A DNA stretch of 64,000 bases from NCBI RefSeq assembly GCF_014203365.1, contig NZ_JACHIS010000001.1, positions 1,736,001-1,800,000 on the forward strand, read 5' to 3'. This document shows positions 1 to 9,515 of the stretch, piece by piece (the first letter of the stretch is position 1; every line of letters begins with the position of its first letter). This DNA is from Actinoalloteichus hymeniacidonis (GTDB taxonomy: Bacteria > Actinomycetota > Actinomycetes > Mycobacteriales > Pseudonocardiaceae). The notes below the pieces were generated by a model. The model was given only the letters and a program-made list of their open reading frames with translations, was not told where the DNA came from and ran no database searches. The position numbers were made by a program, and so were the translations under genes.

Positions 1-1308
1 ATGCGGGGCGGCCATCGAGGTGCCGCTCTGCGCCATGTAACGCTCGTCGGCAGGCAGGTTGGGTATGACTCCTTCGGCGCGGGCGCCGATGATGTCGGAA
101 CCGGGTGCGGTGAGGTCGGGCTTCACCGCCTGGTCACCCAGCCTCGGGCCCCTGCTCGAGAACGGGCTCTGCTCATCGTTCTTGGTGACGCTACCCACGG
201 CCAATGCCGCGTCCGCCGAAGCAGGAGAGGCGACCATGAAATCGTCGCCGTTGTTTCCCGCGGCGACCACGAACAGCGTGCCGCTCTGCTCGGTGAGGGT
301 GTTCAGCGACTCCGACAGCGGGTCGGTACCGCTGGTGGGGCTACCGCCCAGACTGAGGTTGGCTGCGGAGACGCCCTGCTCCGCGGCCCATTCCATGCCT
401 GCGATGACGGCGTCGTCGGCGCACGAGCCGTTGTCGTCGCAGACCTTGCCCACCAACAGGCTCGCCTCGGGCGCCACACCCCGATGTGCACCGTCGGAAG
501 CGGCTCCGTTGCCGAGAGCCGTGGAGGCGACGTGGGTGCCGTGTCCGTTGACGTCCTGCGGGCCCACCGGGCTGTCGGTGAAGTCGACGGCGTCGACCAC
601 CATGCCATCCAGATCCGGGTGCTCGGCGTCGTAGCCGGTGTCGAGCACCGCGATGGTGGCGCCGTCGCCGCTGAAGCCGGCTTCCCAGGCTTCGGGTGCG
701 CCGATCTGGGCGTTGCTCTCTTCATCCAGCACGCGGGAACGGCCGTTGAGCCAGACCCGTTCCACGCCGGTGGCCAGGGTGGAGTTCTCGGCGGTCAGCG
801 TCGACCACAAACCGGCGGCCTCGCCCTCGTCGACCGCCAGCGAGACGGCGTTGAGGCTGGGCAGCTCACGGACGACCTCGGCGTCCGTCGAGGCCAGTGT
901 GCGCGCGGCACCCTCGGTGTGGGACACGATCAACGGCAGCGGGCCGGAATCGCCGAACCCTTGATCGAGCAGCTGCGTCACCTGGAAGAGCCGGGGATCG
1001 AGCGTGCCCTGTTCGACCAGTGGTAACGCGTCGACCGGTGTCACCGACAGTGTGTCGCCCTCGCCGGTCTGGTGGAAGGCGATGCCCTCGCGCTTTTCGG
1101 CAGGCAGCACCGTGACGGTCTGGCGACCCCCCGACGACGTCACCAGCAGCCGATCGCCGGTGATCAGGGTGAGAATCTGTTGTCCTTCAGCGTCAGCTGT
1201 CGCCGCATGTGCGCTCGACCCGGGGACCTGGGCGCTTCCCGCTACGGCGGTGAGCCCGGCGGTCAAGGTGGCGACGGCCACGATGCCCGCTACTTTCCTT
1301 CGTCGCAT
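1..1308 (-). CDS. Secreted S8 subtilisin-like serine protease (C-terminus outside window)
   Basis: The reading frame runs off the left edge; 436 codons are visible. It begins with a Sec signal peptide (MRRRK, hydrophobic stretch, AQVPGSS region), then a propeptide-like stretch and the S8 catalytic domain. Asp223 (VLDTG), His256 (NGHGTH) and Ser431 (GTSMA), the last only a few codons before the edge, form the triad; Asn352 of AAGNNG is the oxyanion residue. It aligns without gaps to the neighbouring protease at 1675-4950 over the whole visible length, and the bases upstream of both starts are also nearly the same, so the two are tandem duplicates. It should be an exported endoprotease. The start is the ATG at 1308, preceded by a GAGGAG ribosome site like that of its twin. 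Confidence 0.9.
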   Translation of the reverse strand, partial: MRRRKVAGIVAVATLTAGLTAVAGSAQVPGSSAHAATADAEGQQILTLITGDRLLVTSSGGRQTVTVLPAEKREGIAFHQTGEGDTLSVTPVDALPLVEQGTLDPRLFQVTQLLDQGFGDSGPLPLIVSHTEGAARTLASTDAEVVRELPSLNAVSLAVDEGEAAGLWSTLTAENSTLATGVERVWLNGRSRVLDEESNAQIGAPEAWEAGFSGDGATIAVLDTGYDAEHPDLDGMVVDAVDFTDSPVGPQDVNGHGTHVASTALGNGAASDGAHRGVAPEASLLVGKVCDDNGSCADDAVIAGMEWAAEQGVSAANLSLGGSPTSGTDPLSESLNTLTEQSGTLFVVAAGNNGDDFMVASPASADAALAVGSVTKNDEQSPFSSRGPRLGDQAVKPDLTAPGSDIIGARAEGVIPNLPADERYMAQSGTSMAAPH

Positions 1309-1674
1309 GAATTACCGGCTCCTCGGTGGACCGATCTGTGGGCTCAGCGCCATCTTGAGCGCGACCTCTCCCAGATCCAGATCCGTACAGGGGAATTCGT
1401 GAACAGCGACTGCAATCTATCGATCAAGGGCGTGCATAACAAACCGAATGACCTGGATCACGCTGGGGCAACCGGATTTAGGGCTGGCTTGTCCCAATGT
1501 CGGATGCGATTCTTGAGTAGCGTTTCAAATGAATTGTTTTCCATTGTGGACAGGCGTATTTCTCAATGCGCATTCTGGTCCGATGACCTCCGTGTAACAG
1601 TCCGGTCAGAAGAGAAGGCGGTGCCGTCCGATCTGCGCAGACCGGACGGCACCGCCTTGTGCTATCGGCTCGGT
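1309..1674. other. Intergenic region between the tandem proteases
   Basis: No gene was found here. The part next to 1308 resembles the upstream region of the second protease gene (ATTACCGGCTCCTCGGTGGA on the plus strand occurs in both), so it carries a duplicated ribosome site and leader. The middle (about 1395-1590) is AT-richer and probably holds the promoter of the left protease. A terminator hairpin for the right-hand protease lies at 1615-1658. Confidence 0.6.
1615..1658 (-). terminator. Terminator downstream of the second protease
   Basis: A perfect 16-bp inverted repeat (AAGGCGGTGCCGTCCG with its complement, 12-nt loop) lies 16 bp past the stop codon of the minus-strand protease. The tail is only weakly T-rich, as is usual in high-GC actinomycetes. 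Confidence 0.8.
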
Positions 1675-4600
1675 TCAGCCCGCCACGATCCCGTATGCCC
1701 GGATCATGGTCTGCTCGGCGGTGTTGCCATCGGTGTCGGTGACGGTGGTGCGGAGTGAGGCGAATCCGTCGCCGTCGGGGTGGGTGATCTCGACGACGGC
1801 CTCTCCCTCGGAGAATTCCACCGGCACGGCTTCCCAGGAATCGCCGTCGTCGTAGGAGATTTCCAGGGTGGCCTCGGCGGCGGTTCCGCCGGTGAGGTGC
1901 TCCAACTCCAGGATGAGCGAATAGTCGCCTGCGGGTGCCCGACCGAGGTCGTCGATCTCGCCGCGCGGCCGGACACTCATCATCGGCAGCGGCTCCGGTG
2001 TGTCGCCTGCGGTGTCCGAGGCGAACGTCCACCGTGCGGTGGCCTGCGTGCCGAACACCGCGTTATCGCGGGCTGCGGTGAGGTCCACGGTGTATTCGCC
2101 GGGTCCGGCAGGCACATCGAATTCGCCGAATCCGGCGTAGGCCGATTCGCCGATGACCTCGCCGTCCCTGGACAGCGTGAGGGTCCCCTTGGGAGCCCCC
2201 GGTGCCAGGTAGGTCTCGTCCACCGGGGAAAACGTGCCTGTGTGGATGGCGATCCGGTCCCCGACACGGTGGTTGCCGCGAAGATCGGGCAACGCCAACG
2301 ACATTCCCAACGGGGCCGCGTTCCAGTCTGCTTGGTAGTCCTGCGCGGTGGGGTAGTCGGTGTAGCGGCTGGTCATACCGCCGACGGGTGCGAAGACGCT
2401 GCCCATCCAGTCGATGTCGCCGGGCGTGAAGAACTCCAGGCGTTCGGAGGGCAGTTCGGTGGGAACGACTCCGCCCGCGAGGCTCCGGCCAGCATCGATT
2501 GCCGGAATGCCCAGCGATCCTGCTTCCGCGCTGGCTGCGACGCCCTGCGCACGGTATCGCGTGGCCACCTGGGCCAACTCCTCGTCGATCACCGAGTAGT
2601 CGACCGAGTCTGGCAGGCCGTCGAGTTCGTCGAAGAGCAGTGTGTAGACGTGTTCCTCGGCGGCGCCTGCCGTGGACACCAGCGTCGGCCGATAGGTGAA
2701 GCGCAGGCCGCCCGCGCTGGTCTCGTCGGACTCGGACGCCACCACATAAACCGGGTCGGCCTCGCCCATCCCGATCACCCCGGACGAATGCCCACTGAAA
2801 TCGACGTAGACGCTCGACGTGGCGAGCACCGATTCACGTTCCGTCGCCACGGTCATCCGTTCGCCTGCGGTGCCGTCCAGCGAGATCGTGGCATCGGCGG
2901 TCACGTCCACCGCCATGTCGGACACATAGGTCACCGCCCGGAGGTTCTCCGGCGAGCGCCCATACAAGACTGCCAGCACGTCGTACTCGCCTGCTGGTAG
3001 CTGCGCCCCGTAGACACCGGGCTCGATCCGCGTGGCGTAGAAACGGTTCGAGCTGTCCGCCCGGTCGACGATCTGCAGGTTCGCGCTCGTGGCGGGCTCG
3101 CCGGACTTGTCGGTCGCTTCGATGGTCAGGTCGTAGCTCTCCGCCTCCAGACTGGCGGCGACCGCGGTGGCGAGCCGGGTCGTGCCATCGGCGGACACGG
3201 CGGTCAACGTGCCGCCGAGATAGCCGAGCAGGTCGCCTGCAGAGGGTTCGACGGTGACGTCAACGCTGGCCTCGCCGCCTGCGGGCACGGTGATCTGCTC
3301 GGCGTCCACCGTGAACAAACCCGCCGGGGCCGGTGTGCCGTCCGAGTCGACCGGCGCCAGGTCCAGATCCAACACGGTGTCCTCGTCGCCGGAGTTGCGG
3401 TAGACGACGGTCTTGGTCTGCGGTCCTTGGTCGTGTGGGTAAGCGAAGAGGCCGAAGCTCAGCGAGGAGACGTCGGTATGCACCTGAGCGGTGACCGCAT
3501 TGGCGACGTCGAGCCTGCCGGAGCCCTGTTCGGTGGTGTCCAGGCCGGGCAGCGGTTCGGCGGAGCCGGTGAGGGCTGCCTTGAGTTCGGCGGCCTGCCA
3601 CTCGGGGTGCTGCGCGGCGAGAATCGCGGCGGCGCCGGTGACATGCGGCGACGCCATCGAGGTGCCGCTCTGCGTCGTGTACGCCTCGTCGGCGGGCTGA
3701 TCCGGCATGGTCCCGGCGGCGCGAGCCCCGATGATGTCGGATCCGGGGGCGGTGATGTCGGGTTTCACCGCGTGGTCGCCGAGCCGGGGGCCACGGCTGG
3801 AGAACTCGCTCTGCTCGTCGTCCTTCGTGACACTGCCGACGGCCAGCGCCGCATCCGCCGCCGCAGGCGAGCCGACCATGACCTCGCCGCCGTTGTTGCC
3901 AGCGGCGACGACGAACAAGGTGCCGCTCTGCTCGGTGATCGCGTTCAACGCCTCCGACAGCGGGTCGGTGCCATCGGTGGCCCAGCCGCCGAGACTCAGG
4001 TTGGCTGCGGCGACATCGTTGCCCGCCGCCCATTCCATGCCCGCGATGACGGCGTCATCGGGACACCAGCCATCGTCCCCGCAGACCTTGCCCACCAGCA
4101 GATCTGCTTCGGGCGCGACACCCCGGTGCGCGCCATCGGAGGCGGCCCCGGTGCCGACGGCCGTGGAGGCCACGTGGGTGCCGTGTCCATTGATGTCCGT
4201 GACACCCACGGAACTTCCGGTGAAGTCGGCGGCGTCGACGACCACCTCGGTGAGGTCGGGGTGTTCGGCGTCGTAGCCGGTGTCCAACACCGCGATGGTG
4301 GCGCCCTCGCCGCTGAATCCGGCTTCCCAGGCCGCTGGGGCCCCGACCTGGGCGTTGCTCTCCTCGTCCAGCACGCGGGAACGCCCATTGAGCCAGACCC
4401 GTTCCACGCCGGCCGCCAGCGTGGAGTTCTCGGTGGTCAACCTCGACCACAACTCGGCGGTCTCGTTCTCGTCGACCGCCAGCGAGACGGCGTTGATGCT
4501 GGACAGCTCGCGGACGACCTCGACGTCGGTCGAGGCCAGCGGGCGCGCGCCGTCATCGGTGTGCGAGACGATCAACGGCAGCGGGCCGGAGTCGCCGAAA

Positions 4601-4950
4601 CCCTGCTCGATCAGCCGTGACACCTGGAAGAGTCGGGGATCGAGGCTGCCTTGGTCGATCAACGGCAACGCATCGATCGGCGTGATCGACAAAGTGTCGC
4701 CGTCGCCGGTCTGCTGGAACGCGATGCTCTCGCGGCCCTCGGCGGGCAGCACCGTCACGAGCTGACGGCCGCCGGTCGACGTCACCAGTAAGCGGTCACC
4801 GGTGATCAGGGTGAGGGTCTGGTGTGGTGCCGAATCCGATGTGGCTGCGTGTGGGGATGATCCGGGGACCTGGGCGGTTCCGGTCACGGCGGTCAGGCCA
4901 ACGGTAACGGCGGCGATCGCCACCACGCCCGCTACTCTTCTTGGTCGCAT
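1675..4950 (-). CDS. Secreted S8 subtilisin-like serine protease, 1091 aa
   Basis: Exported serine endoprotease. A signal peptide (about residues 1-36) and a propeptide-like region precede the S8 domain (about 205-480). The triad is Asp223 (VLDTG), His256 (NGHGTH) and Ser431 (GTSMASPH), with oxyanion Asn352. About 600 residues follow, rich in Val, Thr, Asp and Gly and beta-sandwich-like, probably repeated Ig-like or FN3-like modules that bind substrate or the cell surface; no sortase motif is seen at the C-terminus. The ATG at 4950 has a GAGGAG site about 10 bp upstream. The left neighbour is a paralogue in tandem, so this is a lineage-specific duplication. Substrate unknown. Confidence 0.94.
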   Translation of the reverse strand: MRPRRVAGVVAIAAVTVGLTAVTGTAQVPGSSPHAATSDSAPHQTLTLITGDRLLVTSTGGRQLVTVLPAEGRESIAFQQTGDGDTLSITPIDALPLIDQGSLDPRLFQVSRLIEQGFGDSGPLPLIVSHTDDGARPLASTDVEVVRELSSINAVSLAVDENETAELWSRLTTENSTLAAGVERVWLNGRSRVLDEESNAQVGAPAAWEAGFSGEGATIAVLDTGYDAEHPDLTEVVVDAADFTGSSVGVTDINGHGTHVASTAVGTGAASDGAHRGVAPEADLLVGKVCGDDGWCPDDAVIAGMEWAAGNDVAAANLSLGGWATDGTDPLSEALNAITEQSGTLFVVAAGNNGGEVMVGSPAAADAALAVGSVTKDDEQSEFSSRGPRLGDHAVKPDITAPGSDIIGARAAGTMPDQPADEAYTTQSGTSMASPHVTGAAAILAAQHPEWQAAELKAALTGSAEPLPGLDTTEQGSGRLDVANAVTAQVHTDVSSLSFGLFAYPHDQGPQTKTVVYRNSGDEDTVLDLDLAPVDSDGTPAPAGLFTVDAEQITVPAGGEASVDVTVEPSAGDLLGYLGGTLTAVSADGTTRLATAVAASLEAESYDLTIEATDKSGEPATSANLQIVDRADSSNRFYATRIEPGVYGAQLPAGEYDVLAVLYGRSPENLRAVTYVSDMAVDVTADATISLDGTAGERMTVATERESVLATSSVYVDFSGHSSGVIGMGEADPVYVVASESDETSAGGLRFTYRPTLVSTAGAAEEHVYTLLFDELDGLPDSVDYSVIDEELAQVATRYRAQGVAASAEAGSLGIPAIDAGRSLAGGVVPTELPSERLEFFTPGDIDWMGSVFAPVGGMTSRYTDYPTAQDYQADWNAAPLGMSLALPDLRGNHRVGDRIAIHTGTFSPVDETYLAPGAPKGTLTLSRDGEVIGESAYAGFGEFDVPAGPGEYTVDLTAARDNAVFGTQATARWTFASDTAGDTPEPLPMMSVRPRGEIDDLGRAPAGDYSLILELEHLTGGTAAEATLEISYDDGDSWEAVPVEFSEGEAVVEITHPDGDGFASLRTTVTDTDGNTAEQTMIRAYGIVAG

Positions 4951-5363
4951 GTATTACCGGCTCCTCGGTGGACAGTTTTATGGGCTCCCAGTGCCAGGTG
5001 CGGGTGAACTCAATAGATCGCGATCCGTTGTGCTCGGCAACTGGAATCCTATGTGGCGGTTTCGATCACGATTAATAGTCAATGATCTAGCTCACGGTGA
5101 GGCAACCGGCTGCTTGTCATCGGACGGATAATGTCCAGATTGGTCATTCGGTAAACAATCCGTATTGCGAAGATTCTGCGACGGTCGATCAACCCTAATG
5201 CGAATGTGTTGTTGAAGTCGTCCCGGTACTGCTCCGGTGGTGGGGTGGCGTGAGAGCTTACCTGTGATGAAGGTAGTTTGAACTCATCGGTTCAATTGGT
5301 GGGCTCGGCCAGCTGCGATCGCACGGCGGGCAGTGTCAACCTCGACGGGAACGGAGACCGACC
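4951..5363. other. Intergenic region between divergent protease and SDR-like gene
   Basis: About 410 bp without a convincing gene. It must contain the promoter of the minus-strand protease (the AT-richer part around 5030-5160) and of the plus-strand SDR-like gene. No clear operator palindrome was seen. Confidence 0.5.
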
Positions 5364-6191
5364 ATGGCACGAACGATCGTGATCACCGGCGGGACCGACG
5401 GCATCGGCGCGGCGCTGGCCACGGCATTGGCGCGAAGCGGTGACCGCGTGGTGGTGCTCGGAACCAATGAGCACAAGGGCGGCCGGCTGGTTGCCGACGC
5501 TGGCGACTCGCCGGGCACGATCACCTTCGTCCGGGCTGATCTCAGCCTGACATCGAGCACCCGACACGTCGCCGCCGAACTCGCCGAAACACACCCACGA
5601 ATCGACGGGCTCGTGCTCGGCGCGCGTTTCTTCCAAACTCGACGGCGGATCACCTCCGACGGCTTCGAACACAACTTCGCGTTGTCCTACCTCAGCCGAC
5701 TGCTCCTCGCCGACGGGCTGTACGAGTCGATGGCCAGGGCCGATCGCCCGGTGGTCGTGAACATCTCCGGTCCCGGCCAGGACACGCCTATTGACTGGAC
5801 CGACCTGCAGAGCGCGCGTGCCTACGACGGTGTTCGGGCGATGTCGGTGACCGGGCGGTACAACGACCTGCTCGGCGTCGACTTCGCCCAGCGCCACGGC
5901 GGCGGCCCGGTGCGGTACGTACTCCTGCATCCCGGGACGACCTCGACCGCCTTTGCAGGGGAGTACGACCCGCCGACCGCCGACTTCATCCGACGGCAGC
6001 AGACAACGGCGAAACCCGCCGCCGCCGTGGTGCCCCCGCTTCGCAGACTTCTCGACGACCCGCCGGCCGAACCGCTCAGCGCATTCCACCTCGACACGAG
6101 AATCGACCTGCACAACGGCCTGTTCTCAAAGGTCGACGCAGCCCGACTGGCCGCCGCGACGGCCGAACTCCTCGCGGCGCCACCTGAATGA
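5364..6191 (+). CDS. SDR-fold protein with missing catalytic dyad
   Basis: Rossmann-fold short-chain dehydrogenase-like protein of 275 aa. The nucleotide-binding motif TGGTDGIG is intact at residues 8-15 and the fold resembles the retinol-dehydrogenase-like subgroup (TSDGFEHNF, VVVNISG). The usual NNAG motif reads LGAR, and the segment that normally holds YxxxK reads AMSVTGRYNDLLG, with neither the Tyr nor the Lys in place. It may therefore bind NAD(P) without being a normal dehydrogenase. A GGAG site lies just upstream of the ATG. It is a single gene divergent from the protease. Family certain, activity uncertain. Confidence 0.85.
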   Translation: MARTIVITGGTDGIGAALATALARSGDRVVVLGTNEHKGGRLVADAGDSPGTITFVRADLSLTSSTRHVAAELAETHPRIDGLVLGARFFQTRRRITSDGFEHNFALSYLSRLLLADGLYESMARADRPVVVNISGPGQDTPIDWTDLQSARAYDGVRAMSVTGRYNDLLGVDFAQRHGGGPVRYVLLHPGTTSTAFAGEYDPPTADFIRRQQTTAKPAAAVVPPLRRLLDDPPAEPLSAFHLDTRIDLHNGLFSKVDAARLAAATAELLAAPPE

Positions 6192-6247
6192 ACAACGCGG
6201 CCGAGTGGGGCGAGGAGCACGCCCACCCGGCCGCAACACCCGCGACG

Positions 6248-6790
6248 TCACCGAACGACGCGGAACCACAGATTCGTCGACTCCGGCCCCTCAGAAACGC
6301 TCAGCCGCTCCAACCGGATACTCGTCCCACCCGGGTGATCGAACAACCGGACTCCATCGCCGATCAGCACGGGCACCAGGAACACCAGCACCTCGTCGAC
6401 CAGCCCGGCCGCCACACACTGTCGGGCGACATCGGCACCCAGGATGTTGACGTATTTCTCGCCTGCTGCGGCCTTCGACTTGGCGACGGCGGTCTCGAAG
6501 TCGTCGACGAAGTGGATATCGGGCGGTGAATTCTCCGGAATCCGATGGGTGAGCACGAATTGTTGGCCCGACCAGCCGCCGCCGAATGCCTCGCCCTCGC
6601 CCTCGGTTCCCTTGTTGGGGTCGTCGCCGTCGTAGGTGTTGCGGCCGACGAGTAGCGAGCCGACGTCGCCGATCAGGTTGGCGATGGTCGGGTCGGGGCC
6701 GGTGAAATCGGCCAGCCAGGACATGTCGCCGCCCGCACCCGCGATGAAGCCGTCCAAGGACATGCTGACCGAATACAGCATCTTGGCCAC
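6248..6790 (-). CDS. Dihydrofolate reductase-family (RibD C-terminal) protein
   Basis: Protein of 180 aa with the N-terminus typical of the YyaP/RibD-C family (YSVSMSLDGFIAG), followed by LLVGRNTY and, near the end, a segment with LVDEVLVFLVPVLIGDG. Members bind NADPH and act as reductases of unknown substrate in most actinomycetes. The GTG start at 6790 is preceded by AAGGGA at good spacing; the in-frame ATG three codons later is the alternative. It stands alone, convergent with the SDR-like gene. Confidence 0.88.
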   Translation of the reverse strand: MAKMLYSVSMSLDGFIAGAGGDMSWLADFTGPDPTIANLIGDVGSLLVGRNTYDGDDPNKGTEGEGEAFGGGWSGQQFVLTHRIPENSPPDIHFVDDFETAVAKSKAAAGEKYVNILGADVARQCVAAGLVDEVLVFLVPVLIGDGVRLFDHPGGTSIRLERLSVSEGPESTNLWFRVVR

Positions 6791-6923
6791 GAGAGTTCCC
6801 TTCGTCGAGATCGGTGTCGTCCCGGGATAGACCTCGGGCGCGACCAGAACTCATCGCCTCGCCCGGCACGGAATTACCGGATCCGCCCCCGCCAGCATCA
6901 CAGCAGGGCGAGAGCCTCGGCCA

Positions 6924-7697
6924 TCATGAGGCGACGTGTCCGGCCACGGCCAACCGAAGGGCGACATAGTCCACCTGTTGGCCGTCCTTGACGATGGCGT
7001 GTCGGGCCAACACCGTGCGATGGAATCCGGACGCCTCGATGAGTCGATGCAGGTATTCGAGGTCGCCGGAGCTGCCGAAGAAGACCAGGAGCCGTCCACC
7101 CGGCTTGAGGTAGTCGCGTGCCTGATTGAAGAATCTGGTCATGGCGCCGTAGTTCTCGTCGGTGGTGGCGGCCTCCAGCAGGTCTCTCGGCGCGAACCAG
7201 CGGAACGGTGGGTCGAAGACCATCACGTCGAAAACGCCGTCGACGAACTCGAAGACATCGCTGTGGCGGACCGTGACTCGCGCGGCCACCCCGTTGCGCA
7301 CCGCATTGGAGCGAGCGGCCGCCAGTGCGTGGGGGTTGATGTCCACCGCCAACACGTCGGCTCCGGATGCGGCGGCGAGTACGGCGTTGACCCCGCTGCC
7401 GGTCCCCATATCCAGTACCCGGTCCTGCGCGCCGACCTCGGCGAGCACCGCCTCCCCCAGTAGATGGGAGACGGGAGTGATCGGCATGACCTGCGGCGGC
7501 ACGACGATCGTTCGGCCGAGGTAGGCGAAAGTCTGTTCTTGTTGCAGAGCGGCTCGGGCTTCTCGATAGGCCCGGGCATGCCAACGCCGGATCTGCTCCA
7601 CGCGCTCGGCGGGCATCTGCGGCACATGGACGCGTTTCCCGGCCTGGTCCTGGCGCTCGGACTCCATCGCCTCACGGTAGGGCGTGGCCTGCCCCAT
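6924..7697 (-). CDS. Class I SAM-dependent methyltransferase (HemK-like motif)
   Basis: Rossmann methyltransferase of about 257 aa. Motif I is LDMGTGSGVNA, the acidic ribose-binding position is VDINPHA, and motif IV is DPPFRWF, the (D/N)PP(Y/F) signature of enzymes that methylate planar nitrogens such as glutamine or nucleic acid bases. The C-terminal part has LKPGGRLLVFFGSSGD. A longer frame beginning with GTG at 7766 exists, but it overlaps the likely promoter of the divergent DeoR gene, so the ATG at 7697 (or 7667) is preferred. The substrate cannot be read from the sequence. Confidence 0.82.
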   Translation of the reverse strand: MGQATPYREAMESERQDQAGKRVHVPQMPAERVEQIRRWHARAYREARAALQQEQTFAYLGRTIVVPPQVMPITPVSHLLGEAVLAEVGAQDRVLDMGTGSGVNAVLAAASGADVLAVDINPHALAAARSNAVRNGVAARVTVRHSDVFEFVDGVFDVMVFDPPFRWFAPRDLLEAATTDENYGAMTRFFNQARDYLKPGGRLLVFFGSSGDLEYLHRLIEASGFHRTVLARHAIVKDGQQVDYVALRLAVAGHVAS

Positions 7698-7812
7698 CGG
7701 CCGGTCATTTTTCCAAGGGTCGCGCTGCCCATCGGCGCCGCGATCTCCTTGACACCAAGGCAACACAGGGCAGAATCAGACAATATCCAACACAGATCGG
7801 AGTCAACCGGGC

Positions 7813-8574
7813 ATGTATGGAGCGGAGCGCCGACAGTTGTTGGTGCAGCGGGCCCGGCGGGACGGCCGCATCGACGTGATGGCCGCATCCGACGAACTGG
7901 CCGTGGCCCCGGAGACGATCCGGCGCGATCTAGGCGCGCTGGAACGCCAAGGCCTGGTGCGGCGCGTCTACGGCGGCGCGATCCCGGTGGAACGACTGGA
8001 CTTCGAGCCGGGCGTGCCGCAGCGCGACGCCACCAACGCCGCCGAGAAGGAACGCATCGCCCGCGCCGCCGTCGACCTGCTTCCCCCACGGGGCACGGTG
8101 TTGTTCGACGCGGGCACCACCACCGCGCGGCTGGCCGGACTGCTGCCCTCGGAGGCGGAGCTCACGGTGGTGACCAACGCGCTGCCGGTGGCCAACCAGC
8201 TCGCCCCGCGATCCAACTGCACGCTCTACATGCTCGGCGGGCGCATTCGCGGCACCACGCTGGCCGCCGTCGAATCCTGGGCGCTCGACGTGTTGGCCGG
8301 TCTCACCATCGACGTCGGATTCTTCGGCGCCAACGGTTTCTCCCCACAACGCGGCTGCACCACGCCCGACGCGGTGGAGGCCGCCGTGAAGACCGCGATG
8401 ATTCGCGCCTGCCGCAAACGAGTCCTGCTGGCCGACCACGGGAAGTACGGCGACGACCAGTTCAGCCGGTTCGCCGAGATCGCCGACATCGACGTCGTGG
8501 TGACCGACGACGGACTCGATCAGGCCGCGGTCGCGGCGCTCACCGAGGCCGGGACCGAGGTGGTCCTCGCGTGA
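7813..8574 (+). CDS. DeoR-family transcriptional regulator of the fructose operon
   Basis: A 253-aa DeoR/GlpR-type regulator. The N-terminal winged helix contains the family signature (ELAVAPETIRRDLGALERQGLVRRVYGGA, here described by its ends), and the C-terminal DeoRC sugar-phosphate sensor has the conserved FDAGTTT segment and an ADHGKYG segment. It is the first gene of the fructose PTS operon and overlaps the kinase gene by 4 bp, so it probably represses the operon until fructose 1-phosphate binds. A GGAG site lies about 10 bp before the ATG. Confidence 0.93.
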   Translation: MYGAERRQLLVQRARRDGRIDVMAASDELAVAPETIRRDLGALERQGLVRRVYGGAIPVERLDFEPGVPQRDATNAAEKERIARAAVDLLPPRGTVLFDAGTTTARLAGLLPSEAELTVVTNALPVANQLAPRSNCTLYMLGGRIRGTTLAAVESWALDVLAGLTIDVGFFGANGFSPQRGCTTPDAVEAAVKTAMIRACRKRVLLADHGKYGDDQFSRFAEIADIDVVVTDDGLDQAAVAALTEAGTEVVLA

Positions 8575-9515
8575 TCGTCACGGTGACGCCCAACCCGAGC
8601 CTGGACCGCACGATCCTGGTCGACGACGTGGTGCTCGGCGCCGTGCACCGGGCGCGGCAGGTGCGGCTGGACCCCGGTGGCAAGGGCGTCAACGTGTCTC
8701 GTGCCCTCGCCGCCGCCGAGGTGGCCACGCTGGCCCTGCTGCCCTCGGGCGGGCCCGACGGATCACGGCTGGCCGAGTTACTCGCGCCCGAGTCGGTTCC
8801 GGTGGTGGAGGTGCCGATCGGTGCGGCCACCCGCAGCAACATCGCGGTGGTGGCGGCCGACGGCACGACCAGCAAATTCAACGAACCCGGCGCCGAACTG
8901 ACCAAGACCGAGCTGCGCGCCCTGGAGGCGAAGGCCGCCGAACTCGCGGGCCGGGCCGACTGGCTGGTCTCCTGCGGCAGCCTGCCACACGGCTGCCCGG
9001 ACGACCTGCACGCCCGGCTCCTCCACGCGGCCCGCCGCTCGGGCGCGCGGGTCGCCGTCGACACCTCCGGGCGACCGTTGGCCCTGGCCTGCGCGGCGAA
9101 TCCGGAGCTGATCAGTCCGAACCTCGCCGAACTCGCCGAGCTGGCGGGCCATCCGCTGCCCACCCTCGGCGAAGTCCTCGATGTCGCCCTGCGACTGCGT
9201 AAGGCGGGCGTGGGTGCGGTGCTGGTCAGCCTCGGCGAACAGGGCGCGCTGCTCGTGGAGGACGCCGGAACCTGGCACGCCGTCAGCGAGGCCACGGTGG
9301 TGCGCAGCACCGTGGGCGCCGGCGACGCGACCTTGGCGGGCTTCCTGCTCGCGGGCGCGGCAGGCCCGGAAGCGCTGCGCACCGCCGTGGCCTATGGCAC
9401 GGCGGCGGTCGAACAGGTGGGCACCCGGATGCCCCGCCCGAAGGATCTGCGCACGGCCACCGTGCGAGTGACAGAAGCAGACCCATCTTCGAGCCTCAAC
9501 GGAGCGGCGTTATGA
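8571..9515 (+). CDS. fruK: 1-phosphofructokinase (PfkB family)
   Basis: Phosphorylates fructose 1-phosphate to fructose 1,6-bisphosphate with ATP in the cytosol. The 314-aa protein starts VIVTVTPNPSLDRT, typical of FruK, has PGGKGVNVSRAL near residue 35 and the PfkB signature GAGDATLAGF with the catalytic Asp near residue 250. It starts at GTG 8571, overlapping the regulator by 4 bp (GTGA), and ends in a 4-bp overlap with the EIIA gene. The in-frame open sequence upstream (from 7464) is a shadow of the regulator and was not used. Confidence 0.95.
   Translation: MIVTVTPNPSLDRTILVDDVVLGAVHRARQVRLDPGGKGVNVSRALAAAEVATLALLPSGGPDGSRLAELLAPESVPVVEVPIGAATRSNIAVVAADGTTSKFNEPGAELTKTELRALEAKAAELAGRADWLVSCGSLPHGCPDDLHARLLHAARRSGARVAVDTSGRPLALACAANPELISPNLAELAELAGHPLPTLGEVLDVALRLRKAGVGAVLVSLGEQGALLVEDAGTWHAVSEATVVRSTVGAGDATLAGFLLAGAAGPEALRTAVAYGTAAVEQVGTRMPRPKDLRTATVRVTEADPSSSLNGAAL

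Noticed and set aside
1-1026. Plus-strand open frame of 341 codons
   Set aside because: It is antisense to the catalytic domain of the left protease, whose signal peptide and triad are clear on the minus strand.
7464-8570. N-terminal extension of the 1-phosphofructokinase frame
   Set aside because: The frame is open by chance antisense to the methyltransferase and over the DeoR gene; the translation is Arg/Gly-rich and the FruK N-terminus starts exactly at GTG 8571.
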